From positions 114,456 through 178,455 of the forward strand of contig MU385921.1 in NCBI GenBank assembly GCA_022497145.1: DNA of 64,000 nucleotides, in the 5' to 3' direction. This DNA is from Rostrohypoxylon terebratum. Lineage: Eukaryota > Ascomycota > Sordariomycetes > Xylariales > Hypoxylaceae. A program made the translations under genes and the position numbers. The notes below the pieces were generated by a model. It ran no database searches. It saw nothing but the letters and a program-made list of their open reading frames with translations, and was not told the origin of the DNA. Shown in pieces: positions 31,241-43,026 of this stretch. How positions within the stretch are numbered: position 1 is the stretch's first letter; the number at the start of each line of letters is the position of its first letter.

Positions 31241-34228
31241 ATGGTCACCAAACCTCCCAAGCCGTCTGGCACGGTTGAGAAGGGAAGAACAAAAAGGGAT
31301 GGCAGTATCCCCCACAATGACTCAGATTCAGACCTCGAAGAAAGTGCGGCTGAGATAAGGTACCGCACGAGAGGACATGATGCACGCCATCCTACTAGCC
31401 CAACGAATGACTATGCCAATAAATCGAAACCTCGCTTATCAGAACATGTCGATTCTAGCGCTCGGAACGACGAAGATTATGAGGAGGGTGAAGAGTTCGA
31501 GCATTTATTAGATCCTGACCACCCCGAAGAGAACCTTGGTGGAGAGGAGGCTATAGAACTTCGCAGAATGGATGTTCAGAGTTTGGAATCTTTCGATGAT
31601 GACACTGCATCTAAGTCAAGCGAAGAAAATTCGCCATACGAAGAAGTTCGAGCTACCGTCCCAAATTATGACGAGGATCTCCCGTGTAATACTCTTCGTG
31701 CCTGGACCATCGGCTTGTCCTTGGTACTCCTCGGCGCTTCGACCAATACTCTGTTCTCCTTGAGACAACCCTCAATTGGCCTAGGAATCCTCATAGCTCA
31801 GATCATCGCCTGGCCTCTTGGTCGCGGCTGGGAGAGAGCGATGCCCAACCGACAAATCAAAATCTTTGGTTTAAGATGTGATTTGAATCCCGGTCCTTTC
31901 AACATTAAGGAACACTCGATCATCGTCGTCATGGCTAACGTTTCTTTTTCCGTTGCCTATGCTACAGATATCATTCTTGCTCAACTTGTCTTCTATAAGC
32001 AGGACTTTGGGATCCTGTTTCAACTTGTATTAGTAGTCTCGACTCAATCTCTGGGATATGGGATTGCGGGCATGATGCGAAAGTTCCTAGGTAAGTCCAC
32101 GGTCTTGTTGGTGTTTACCATTATCTACGTATTCATAATCGCTGATGGACATTCCCTTTAAAGTGTACCCGGCATCTATGATATGGCCTGGTAATCTAGT
32201 TGGCGTCGCCCTGATGAACGCAATGTATGAAAAACACCAGGCCCCAGATCCATCCATCATCGGGGGTCGTATACCAAGATACAGATGGTTTGGCATTGTA
32301 ACCCTCGTCTCTGCTCTGTATTATTTTATCCCCGGCTACTTCGTTCAATGCTTAAGTGTATTCGCATTCGCAACATGGATGGCCCCCAAGAACGTCGTGA
32401 TCAACCAGTTGTTCGGCGGCGTCACTGGCATATCCTTGCTGCCGATTACCTTCGATTGGACGCAGATCACAGGGTATATCGGGTCGCCTCTCGTCCCGCC
32501 ATGGTGCGTCTAACCAACTGCGCAGTTATGGTTCGGCCTAGAGCCTAATAGTGTCACCCGACTAACAGAGCTCTAGGAACGCTATCGCCAACACTACCAT
32601 TGGCGTCGTATTGTTTTATATCATCCTGACTACTTTTTTCCATTACACAGGCACCTGGTATTCTCAGTTCTTGCCAATGAGCGACTCTTCCACGTACGAT
32701 AACACTGGCGCGGCATATGACGTAAAGAGGATATTGACCCCTGAGTTCACTTTGGACGAGGAGGCATATAAAGAATACTCGCCAGTTTTCATCAGGTTCG
32801 ATGACTCTAGATCTTGGTCGTGATTCAGGCTCACACATGATATAGCACAACATTCGCATTGTCGTACGGGCTGTCGTTTGCAGCCATTACGGCTTTGGTG
32901 GTTCACACCTATATCTATCACCGCAAGACAATCTGGGCTCAATATAGAAATAGCACGACTGAAAAGCCCGATAGTATGTCCCATGCTCATCAATATTCTA
33001 AGATTAGTTGATGTTACTACTTCGACTTCAATTGCTAACTTGATACCGTAGTACATATGAAGCTTATGCAGAAATACAAGGAAGCTCCACAATGGTGGTA
33101 TTTCACCCTGTTTGCGATTGTAAGCCATTCCATTAATCGAGTATGTTGAAATTCGAATCGCTAAATAATGGCATAGGTTTTGACACTCGGCTTTTTCTCA
33201 GTTCTAGCATACCCAACTAATTTGACTTGGTGGGCTTTTTTGCTCGCTGTCGCCATCTCTTTCGCATTCTCCCTGCCTATTGGCATCATTCAAGCTGTCA
33301 CCAATCATCAGATTGGTCTAAATGTCTTGACCGAATTCGTTTATGGCTATATTCAGCCCGGTCGGCCGCTGGCTCTTATGCTGTGGGTTCTCGTACTGCT
33401 CCGTCATCTTCACCGTTGCTGACAAATGTAAGATTCAAAACGTATGGCTATATCACGATGTCTCAAGCGCTAGGCTTCGTCTCCGACCTCAAGTTTGGAC
33501 ACTACATGAAAATACCTCCTCGGACCATGTTCATGGCCCAGGTCGTAGCTACGACATTCTCGTGCTTTATTCAAGTCGCTGTTCTCAACTTTGCGCTCAA
33601 GAACATTGAAGGAGTTTGCGACTTGACACAGCCCCAACGCTTTACGTGCCCAGGAGGTCGAGTTTTCTTCTCAGGTATGCTCTCAACGGTGGCTGGTATT
33701 TAATTGTGTAAGCCTGTATGACTAATATCTTTCATATAAGCCTCTGTAATATGGGGTCTCATAGGGCCTTCTCACATCTTCTCCCCCGGAGAAATTTACT
33801 CCGGACTCCTGATATTCTTCATTGTTGGCGCTGTCGCGCCCATCGCGATTTGGTACGCGACGAAAAGATGGCCCCGTTCACCTGCGAAGCACCTAATGGC
33901 ACCACTTATTTTCGGCGGTCCGGCCAACATCCCGCCCGCCACGCCACTGAATTATCTGTCCTGGGGCCTCGTAGGCTACTTGTTCCAATACGTAGTTAAG
34001 AAACGCCATTTCAGATGGTGGAGCCGCTTGAATTACCTTACCTCTGCCGGCCTCGACTTGGGCCTCGCCCTAGGAACGCTGATCATCTTCTTCATCTTTA
34101 CCTTGAACGAGATTGAAGCCCCGCGGTGGTGGGGCAACGAAGTTGTCACATCTACGCTGGATTACCAGGGTAAAGCAATCCAGGCTGTGGTCTCGCAGGG
34201 CGAGACTTTTGGGCCAAAGGCTTGGTGA
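31241..34228 (+). CDS. OPT family oligopeptide transporter
   Basis: Proton-coupled oligopeptide (or glutathione/siderophore) transporter of the plasma membrane, 846 residues. Eight exons: 31241-32090, 32164-32503, 32577-32795, 32846-32973, 33052-33119, 33177-33382, 33433-33674, 33741-34228; all phases agree. The first 150 residues are hydrophilic and acidic. The OPT signature NPGPFNIKEHSIIVVMANVS follows, then VYPASMIWPGNL, TGYIGSPLVPPWN, NHQIGLNVLTEFVYGY, MSQALGFVSDLKFGHYMKIP and the C-terminal LIFGGPANIPPATPLNYLSW. Many hydrophobic stretches fit 12-16 TM helices. The exon 6 donor (33383, GTGGGT) is the weakest call, but it joins PGRPLALML to FKTYGYITMSQ as the family requires. Substrate cannot be told from sequence. 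Confidence 0.94.
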
Positions 34229-35485
34229 AGGCCGAATTCAGCTATTTTCATATAGAAATGGGACATGTATAACTAGCTAGATGTCTAAGTAGATACCTAC
34301 CTGCGATGGACTAGATCAAAATTCTAAGACTATATTATGCTCGGATCCGGCTAGAATAGGAAGTATACTAGGGGTGGCGTCAGGCACGGTGGGTTTGTTC
34401 GGGCACTGGTATGAAAATACATTCACTAATAGTTGCCACCTCATCAATATTATGAAATTTATTTTCTTGGCTACCTAGCGTTGCGTACCTAGCACAGCTA
34501 AGAATAGTATGAGCAGGAATGAGACAGAACAAAATGACATTATAGTACTAAATTCGGCGTTGAGTACCTAAGGTACGTTATTTGATCAATACCTAGGTGA
34601 GATTTCAATTGCTAGCTCTCACTCACAATCGCAAACCAATTCCTCTGAAACCGTGGAGCTCACTGAGGTGAGCCACCTCATACTCACACCCCTCTACTAC
34701 ATGCCCTTAATCCACGTGTAAACGTCCTGTACTTACCTAGCAATGCCGCTACGCTGCAAGTCTGCAGCAGCGCTTAGGCACTAACCAACATCTCGTTTGC
34801 ACTTCGATATCAATTGATACCTTCCTTTTATATATATATATAGAAGAGTGTTGGGAGTATCCCGTTCCGCCCCGTCGGGTCTGGCTACGTCGATGTTGCA
34901 CCGCATATGATTGACGTTACATTTGTTCGTTCTAGAAAGAATGTCCGCCCGTACCTTAGCACTTCCCATTTCGTTTCCATTTGATAGGCGAGTGTTGAAA
35001 GTTGAAAGTCTAAAGGGGGCTCTTAACTCCCTTGCGCGAAGCTACGGACGCATTGCTAGATACGGTAGGTAGTCAATAATGCTGGATAGGTCAGTAAGCC
35101 ATGTGCTAAGAGTTATGCAACGGAAAGGGCACGCTGTCTTCGTTTGAACTACAACTATCTGATACTACTAGGTAGGTATTCTTGGCGAAGGATAAGCCGA
35201 GCATGCGAGGATAAACTCGGACCGACATAGCAAATGTCTAGGTGTGTGCCTAATGTTATGCAACCACTGAATCATCATCATGATAGGTTGGACACTGTTC
35301 CACACGATTTTCATATTAGATACCTATGTAAAATATACAGAACGGGCCGACCCAAACTCTAATTCGATATTCCTTCAGGGACGGTTGAAAAAGCCATAGG
35401 TTTTATGAAAGGGGGTCCAATATTAAGCAGCCTATCTCGAACAATCTCCGCCAGCCTCGCCGCACTTTTTATATCCAAGTATCCC
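34229..35485. other. Intergenic, convergent 3' region
   Basis: About 1.26 kb, with TACCTAAGGTAC/CCTAGGT motifs at 34560-34600 and a (TA)n stretch near 34830-34842. No coding frame with family features. Confidence 0.5.
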
Positions 35486-37321
35486 TTACAAGCTGATGGG
35501 GTTTTGCCATAATAAGCCGATGCCAACGACGATAACAGCCGTGCCGGCAACCATGAGCCTAAACATGTGTTAGAAGTATAAAGATAAAAAGAACCACCGC
35601 AAAGTTGAAGTAACAGAAGAAACACATACGCCCTGTTTCTACGACGGTATAGCCACCCGGCGAAACCCCCGATCCATCTCACCAATGCAAATCGTAAGCA
35701 GATGTCGAGCCAATTTGAGGTCCGATCCGTGTCATGGACAGATGCGTGAGGCACGACTGGCTTGTCGGCCGTTCGTTTTCGCAAGCCGGTTTCATTACTG
35801 GGATCGATGGATGTCGATTTTCCTTCCCTCTCGCTTATGCTCGTTGTATTAGAGCTGTCACCCACATAAGTGTCGGTGGATGTACCACGTACTACATTAG
35901 TGGGACTGTTCTTAGAAGCTTCCTCCTGAATAACGGGTGGATCCTCTCCGCCGGTCGGAGCATTCAGGTCGTCCTCGGGCGCGGGCGCGGACGCAGATTC
36001 GTTGGTGGTCGGTTCCGTGACCTCTAAGACCTTGGTACTGGGTGGAGAAGCTGGGGCAGATTCCAGGGGAGAACACTCTTCGGACTTTTTGCCCCTTCGC
36101 TTGGACTCGACGCTCATAGCGATACCCTCGTCGTTGGAATCTACGCTAGCAGCACAATCCGACCCAGCGCCCCACGATGGTCCGGGATGCTGGACGAATG
36201 AGGTCGAGTCTTCTTCGGGCTCCTTGTCTGCGTTGTCGTTGTGGGACTCGTCGTCTTCCGCTATGGAGCATAGAGAATTTCTAGTACTAGACCGAACCGA
36301 ACCAGATTGCTTTGTGGCGTCGTCGGGCACCATATTTTGTTGGTCTCTCGGTGGATTTTCTGCAGAATCCGCCTGCTGGAATAGCGGTACGACAGACGAC
36401 GGTGGTATTCCCTCAACAACCGTGCGATCGGCGTCTACGCTAGTTGAAATACGTCGTACTGCAGCGAGAATAGACTCGCGATTGTTGGATGGGAACGCCT
36501 CCAATTGAGGATCGTCGAAATCCACGTTTTCTACGTCGATGGCTGAATCATCGAAGTCCGATGCAGTCTTGCTTTCTCGTCGGTCCTTGGCGTCAGACGC
36601 CTGTCCCATGAATTCGTGGGAGAACACGGGGCACTCGCCGTCCTCAGCGTCGGTCTCGTCGTCCGAGTGCCAGCTGTCGTCCGCATCCAGCGTCGCGGCG
36701 GTCTGAGACACTTCCATAGCGGTCTGCGCAACTTCGTTGATCGAAGTGTTGGATAGACGCCGGGTGCCAATTTCACCTGCCTCAGCATCTGGTAATTCCA
36801 GCTCGGGTGTTCCGGCATCGACGATACATGCCGTATCAGATACCTCGGCGGCGGTCTTGGCGATATCAGGAGTTTGCCTGCCGCTATTTGCGGGCGCGGG
36901 CAAACCTTTTAACGAATCGACCTGGGGATTGGGTGCCTTGGCATCGGATTCCTGGTCGGTGTTGGCTGAAACCCTAACGATGCTGTTGGAATTTCCCATT
37001 TCGTCGACGGCTTGTAAGCAGGTCTTAGCATACCAATTGCATTGTTTAGGACAAGGCTGGAGGAGTTCAAAATTTACCTGTTTCCGCATTTTCATCCAAG
37101 GCCCACCAATCTCCTGTTCCTATTCGAAATTTGTATTGTATCTCAGAGCCATCATCGGCCATGACCGTCTTGGTATACGTATGGGTTCCGTCCTGATCAA
37201 CGGACACATCCATCTCTTGAGGCTGCCATGGCGGATTCGAGAATGACCCCGCCACATAAACAGGGGCACTGATTTCGGGGTTTTGGTAGGTGAAGGTGAC
37301 AGGGACTTTTTGGGGAGACAT
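35486..37321 (-). CDS. AMPK-type glycogen-binding-domain protein with C-terminal membrane segment
   Basis: Three exons: 37321-37078, 37010-35630, 35558-35486; 565 residues. The N-terminus is a CBM48/AMPK-beta-like carbohydrate-binding fold: VPVTFTYQNP, VYVAGSFSNPPWQPQEMD, EIQYKFRIGTGDWWALDE, with the Trp residues that contact glucose chains. A long acidic, Ser-rich disordered region follows (about residues 95-520). After NWLDICLRFALVRWIGG the spliced frame reads basic RRRNR and then ALMVAGTAVIVVGIGLLW, a clean tail anchor, and stops. The CBM part resembles the yeast CRP1/MDG1 group. The last intron is 71 nt; if retained, translation runs to 35359 with a different C-terminus. An upstream Met at 37444 would add 41 residues; the domain starts right after 37321. 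Confidence 0.78.
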
Positions 37322-37700
37322 TTTGGGCGACAGAAGAGCTAATTCCTGTATTATTACGGGCTCATGCTTGGTAGAGGCTTGTCGAGGGTCGGTTGAGTAC
37401 GAGAGAGACGGTTTGACAAGTATAGGTTCGAGGATGGATTCCATAAAATTAGGATGATCTTGGTAGTTTGGGTGTGATGTCTAGGCCATCAATTGCACCG
37501 GGCTGTCGATTCTTCGGTTGCTATTGCACAAACTTGGGCCTGCAAACAGTTAGGCAGGAGAGATCTTAGGGACTTTCAGAGGTAGTCCAAGGAGGAAATT
37601 CGAATCGGGAATCGGGAGTCGGGTGGAATAACCCAACGTTGCCGACAGGAAATTAAGACCTAAGTGTGTGCCTTCTTGTTAGTATTCCATCGCGGGGCGC

Positions 37701-37730
37701 GGGAATTGGGAATTGGAAATTGAAAATTGG
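37701..37730. repeat. Heptamer repeat, GGGAATT drifting to GGAAATT
   Basis: Four 7-bp units with single-base drift; related in sequence to the array at 22669-22701. Confidence 0.75.
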
Positions 37731-38182
37731 ACGAATAGATATAGAGGGTTTGACATAATAGTCGCGAGTTCTGATATACGCAACTTGCAATTGGGCGTAC
37801 TGGCAGTTTGAAGGTCGAAATTCTTATGCAAACATTGAATAGACAACTAGGGTTTCGAGGTATGTTCAACTGGCGACTTACAGTTTGGTGATAATAGCCG
37901 ATAGTCTATGGAGATTCCGGATTGGCAATTGTTGATGTGACAAAGGGAGCGAGCAACCTCGTTAAGAAGAGGCAAATGAAGGAAGTTAACCACCTAGGAC
38001 TGAACCTAGAACGGAGGTAGGCTACAGAAGAGAAATAGGAGAACACCACAACAATCGGAAATAAAGGGAGGTAGCTTGGGGGTTGTATATATGGATAGAT
38101 TTTAGAGCCGTGGCGGCATCCATCATACGAGACAAGCAGAAAAACAATACATAAAGATACCTACTTGTAGGCGGTCCTACCT

Positions 38183-38218
38183 GCAGACCTACCCGCAGAC
38201 CTATCCGCAGACCTACCG
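38183..38218. repeat. 12-bp minisatellite, GCAGACCTAYCC x3
   Basis: Three near-identical 12-mers differing at one or two positions (ACCC, ATCC, ACCG). Intergenic. Confidence 0.85.
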
Positions 38219-38234
38219 GTATGCAGCTATGATA

Positions 38235-38280
38235 TGGTGGTGGTGGTGGTGGTGGTTAGGGTGATGGTTAGGGTGGTTAG
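38235..38280. repeat. GGT repeat running into TTAGGG-containing sequence
   Basis: About seven GGT units followed by two GGTTAGGG blocks and a GGTTAG. TTAGGG is the usual fungal telomere unit, but only two imperfectly spaced copies are present. Confidence 0.7.
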
Positions 38281-39836
38281 AGTGGTCCTGATTCAGGCCA
38301 GCTTTAGCCAGCTGCGTCGTCCTGACGCATGCCTTACGCTTGTCTGGATCGGTCCATCCGGTGGACGAGCCAAGCTTGAAAGAGCCAAGGCTCCCAGAGC
38401 TTTCTAAGACCTGCTTCGCTGAGCCATATGCCATATGTGATATTTGATAGGCAAGATGCAGGAGATGTAGAGTGTAGAACTCCGAGGTGACTTATCAATC
38501 CATAGCCGGCAGAGTTGGCTAGGCGGTATAGACATCAGTGGCTCCCATTGGATCACCGCGATGTTTCTTATACTGCGGTACGTCGTTTGTACGTGTACTT
38601 ACATACATGTATGCACATACATACATGTGTGGTGTGTAGTATGTACTTGGACGTACTGCGTAGTAAGAGTAAGAGGCGAGAGAGACAAAATTTGTCGTTA
38701 TCTGGAAACAGAGCCACAGCCCTTACAATCTGTATGTATAGCTTAGGGGGCATATGGCAATCCTTAGGTGTCTAAGCCTCTCAGGTTATCATGGGAGTGT
38801 TCCGAGTTCCAGTTCCAGTTCCCGTTCCAGTTGTATGATGTAAATCTAGTTGACTAAGGTTTCCACAAAAGCGATGGGATGCGAATCGTGCAACACTAGG
38901 CTCATCGTGGATGGTCGAAAGGTGAGATGGCAGGATAATAGCGTATGATTTCAGATGTAAGATGGAGATGTGGAGAAGAAGGGACCTTTGTTGACTCGGT
39001 CAGTACATACATATTAGTAACATCAATTGTATTTAGTGTATAATTGTGTAAATGTGTAAATGTGTACAGGTAGACTATTGTTATGAAAACTGCTGCTTAT
39101 GCTGACCTTGTGGCAGAGACAATGTTGGGAGGGGTGAGAGGTGAAAAGGTTGGGAGGATGGAGAGAGAAAAAAAAAAGAAATCAAGAAAGAATTGCTGAT
39201 ACGGCTGAGCGGAAGGAGACGGAACAAAAGGTCCTCTATCCCTCCATCTCTCCATCTTCAGCTGCACATCTAAAAGACTAAAAGACGGCAATCGCGAATT
39301 GGAAATTTTTAAGGTGGTATTAACGGAAGGAACCTTGAATGAAAAACCTTGAATGTAAACATCTGAGGAGGGAGGCAAAGAACATGGGAAACGGCGGGCT
39401 GCGGCCGTTGTCACACCCTCCATGCATACGATGCATACGTACCTTGGCAGCCAGATCCGTGCTAGCACGTTTATCTTTATCGATAAGCAAAGAAATGGGG
39501 ACCTTGGCTAGCTCCCCGCAATTCTGCCGGGCGGTGGGAGACTAGTAGCCCTTCGCTTTTGAGCCGACACAGTTGGCGACACTGGTCACATAACAAAGGA
39601 CAGTCGCATTTGCTTTGCCCCACCCTAGATAGTTTCTACATAGTAATTTCTAAACCTACAATCCTACACTCCTACACTACACACTTCGACGTCGACAAAG
39701 TATCATGTAATAACGAACAAGAAACGTCACTCATCGATCACCAATCACCAAATATCATTTAGTTATTTCCTCGTTCTTCTCACAAATAAAATACCCGGAT
39801 TCCAAGTATCTACTTGAATTGATTGTTTGGTTCGTC

Positions 39837-39973
39837 ATGTCTGTGCCGCCCCAACTCATTCGCGTAAAGCGAAAAGCCACAGAGGAGGCGCCCGTCTCAT
39901 TCCTCCGTAAGTCGCCTATTCAGAATAAATCAAATCAGTCGCATCAAAGTTGGGCATCTATCGATATACCAAT

Positions 39974-40011
<38 letters not shown>

Positions 40012-41412
40012 CCTGAAGGAGTTCAGACCTAATTTTCCTTTTAGGCGTCCAAGAGAACAAGCGACATCGAAGTGAAGCCTTTGTCTACCAACGAAAAGAA
40101 GAGAAATCCGCCTTCCTCGACATCCCTCAGAACCCTATTATACACAACTCTTCACAGTCATCGCATAACAGTTCATCTTCTACCACGAACCCTTCCGAGA
40201 CTCTTACGTTCCAAGTTCCTTCCCTGTCAGAAGCTATTACCAGTGACGCATCCACCGATAATGGCATTAGCACTGAATCGGCAGCCGATGCTGCCTCTGT
40301 CAAATCAACCGGCTCTGCTGATCTTGTGTCAGAACCACGACGATTTCACATGTCGAGAAGGGATATGATTCGGGCCTCGTCTTCCCCATCTAGTCGATCA
40401 GACGGAGGTGTCTCCCGAAAACGCTCTGCGCCCGCACTGTTCGTTGAGCGTAAAATCAAGCGGATCTCTGCCAGCCCTATCCAAAAATTCAAAACCCTTA
40501 CCAACGAGATCAACCAAGCGATCACATCCAAATCTACTACCGCGACGGACATAGGCATGGACATGGGCATGGATATAGAAACTCCACAGCCGCAAAAACG
40601 CAAGAAACCTGGTATTGCGAAATACCTTAAAAAGGAGGACAAAAAAGATGATGGGAAGAGGGCTAGCGATAATAATTACAAGGCCGATCTCCCTAAGTCC
40701 TTGAAAGAGCGATGGAATGTCGACTTGGATACGATGACTGCAGAGATGAATGCCTTTACTATGGAGCAGATTGGTCTTAATCTCCAAAAGGCCGAAGAAG
40801 AGAATAAGCTTCGATCACCCCAAAAGACTCATCTCAAGTTCCAGCCGAAACCCATCAAGCGCTACGCTGAACGACATCCCGAGGGAGCGCAAGAATCCGT
40901 CTCTGGCGACAAAGAGATGGCCGATGCCGATGCCGACGTCGACATTAGCGACAGTGAAGACGGTGACTACATCATCGAGACCTACGAGCGAGTTCCTTCC
41001 AGCAAAATAGGCGATCATGTGCCGGCACACAAAATCGGCGTCCTAGTAATCGAAGCAGAACCTGAGCTAGAATACTTCTACGGAGATGACGGCGACAGCG
41101 AAGAGGAGTGGGCTGAAGATGAAGAAGATGAGAACGGTATGTACCACTTATACCAAGATATCGACGTTCCTAACTTTTGTTATAGCCGAGAATTATTACA
41201 CCGCAGATTACCCTGATGATGAGGTTGCCTCCGACGATGAGTTCGATAAAAACCCCTACTCTTTCCGAACTGGTAATGCCTCGGACCTCGAGGAATACGA
41301 TCTGGCGGACAATGATGACGAAGAGGCAGCCTTTAGCGATAAGGGCAAAGATGGTAGGTTCACAACGTACATTGGCCGAACCAGCCGGGAATTCGCAACA
41401 AGAAACCTGTAA
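39837..41412 (+). CDS. IWR1: RNA polymerase II nuclear import factor Iwr1
   Basis: Adaptor that binds assembled RNA polymerase II in the cytoplasm and brings it into the nucleus through importin alpha/beta. Three exons, 39837-39906, 40045-41136 and 41186-41412, give 462 residues. The short first exon encodes MSVPPQLIRVKRKATEE, whose basic stretch fits the Iwr1 N-terminal nuclear signal. The middle is disordered with VYQRK, EPRRFHMSRRD and PGIAKYLKK. The family core is the acidic AENYYTADYPDDEVASDDE followed by NPYSFR, formed across the second intron by splicing. The protein ends soon after in an acidic tail. Intron 1 (138 nt) contains a CA/TA microsatellite. Identity rests on the YYxxDYPDDE core and layout. 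Confidence 0.87.
39974..40011. repeat. (CA)n(TA)n microsatellite in IWR1 intron 1
   Basis: About ten CA units followed by about eight TA units, inside the first intron, ending 30 nt before the acceptor. Length changes could alter splicing efficiency. Confidence 0.9.
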
Positions 41413-43026
41413 GGGTATCGTTGCGAGCGTAACGGCAGCGCAATATAATGCCGCGCGGCAATCCTGCGGGACTTGGGCATCGCGAAATTTGCGCTAGCAT
41501 CTGCGAATGGGTGGTTTTGGTGGAACGCGCATTGGTCCATAGGGAGACCCGAGATTCTGGAACCCAGAATCAGCGGAGAATTAAACGCCGAGGGCAGGCG
41601 TCACGAGCATATGAATCCCGCCAGGGAGAGAGAAAAGTGGTTTGTCTATCTGACTATGCCGGGACTTTTACTATTATAAGCAGGGTTCAAGCAAACATGT
41701 CGCCCTGGTTTTCTGTGTTCCCCGATCTACATGTTCTACATGTGACTTCCCGAGTGGTCCGAACACTCCTTGCGCGACAATTGTACGGGCGGAATTCGAC
41801 AGCGAGGAGGTGTGAGATAGCAACGACTCTAATTGGCGCGGTATCACCGTCAGGCAAACTTAGGCCTAAACGTTTCGCGCAAAGAGGGTAGCACAGTTGG
41901 CGATTCCGGCCAGTCTCCAACAAAATCACATATCCTTTGCATCATCCGATGTTCTAGACTTGTCCCGAGGCTCGCCTTCACCGTGATATGTATGGCATTG
42001 GTAATGCGTCAATATGACATGGGGCCTTCTCGAACCCCGGGGCAAGCGAATAACACCCCATAGTCTATCTCAATCAAATCTAGGCGACAATCACGGAGGT
42101 GGTAGGCAACAAATGAATATACCAAGGGATTCAAGTGCAGGAGGCGAGTATCAGAAATGACGAATAATAAATCAAAAAACCAACTTGATATGCTTGTAAA
42201 TGATTACCCATAACCGTTTTTCCCTGACAGAATAACCTCCCCACCTTGATGATGCCCGTATTTAAGTTAAGTAGTATGTTTGCATGTCCGCTACAAACAA
42301 GTGCTTCCTGACCGATCGACCAACTGAATAGGTAAGTCCTCCGAAGTGTATATATGAAAGCACCCCGTAGTAACAGGTAGACGTCGGAGACTTCGGGGAG
42401 AAACAGAAAAAAATTGAGAAACGCTTCGAAACCCAAAAAAAGGAGGTAGGCAATAGTAGTAGTAATAATAGTAGTACATTTGACCCATGTCCCCAACCCG
42501 TTTCCATCGCTCATTAATCCATATCCCATGTCAGGCACACAAGGAGTTTGGTCCTGTTTAATCCCATAGTGCTAAGTTTTGTATCGAAAATACCTCCCCC
42601 CGTTCCCCTTTTCCATCCTCCGACCTACCGCGTATACCTTCCCCCCTTCCCTAACCCCCCTATGCGCCTCCGAGCTTTTTGTCGGACTACCGCCTCCCCC
42701 TATCCCCCTGCCACCAGAGGTACTACCCTCTCCTGTGGAATAATATGTGAAGGAATGAAATTGATACGTGTGTGAATAAGTAGATAAGGCCTCGTCGGCG
42801 GTATCCAATGTCCATAGTAATGGGTAGGTAGTCGGCGAGGTTAAATTGGCGTTCTGCCGATATCGAGTAGATAGATACTTTGTCCGTATACAGATAAATA
42901 CACTCGAAAACTGGTCGAGGTTGATGTGAATGATCTGTGCCATCGAGGGCAAGGCGAATAGTACAGGATGGTATTGAAGTAGTATCGCACGTTAGCCCTT
43001 ATGGATATGTGCTTGAGAATGCGCTC
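41413..43026. other. Intergenic, convergent 3' region
   Basis: About 1.6 kb between the ends of IWR1 and the Myb-like gene. The short frames at 41448-42063 and 42131-42952 do not look coding. No RNA gene or clear repeat. Confidence 0.5.

Larger units (their letters stand above)
37322..39836. other. 2.5-kb intergenic region rich in minisatellites
   Basis: Divergent spacer between the glycogen-binding gene and IWR1. It holds GGGAATT repeats (37701-37730), a 12-bp minisatellite (38183-38218), a GGT/TTAGGG-like tract (38235-38280) and a CATACATACATG-rich patch near 38600-38630. Short ORFs across it follow the repeats and are not convincing. Confidence 0.5.

Noticed and set aside
38235..38280. 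True interstitial telomere
   Set aside because: Only two TTAGGG units, irregularly spaced next to a GGT run; not enough for a telomere relic call.
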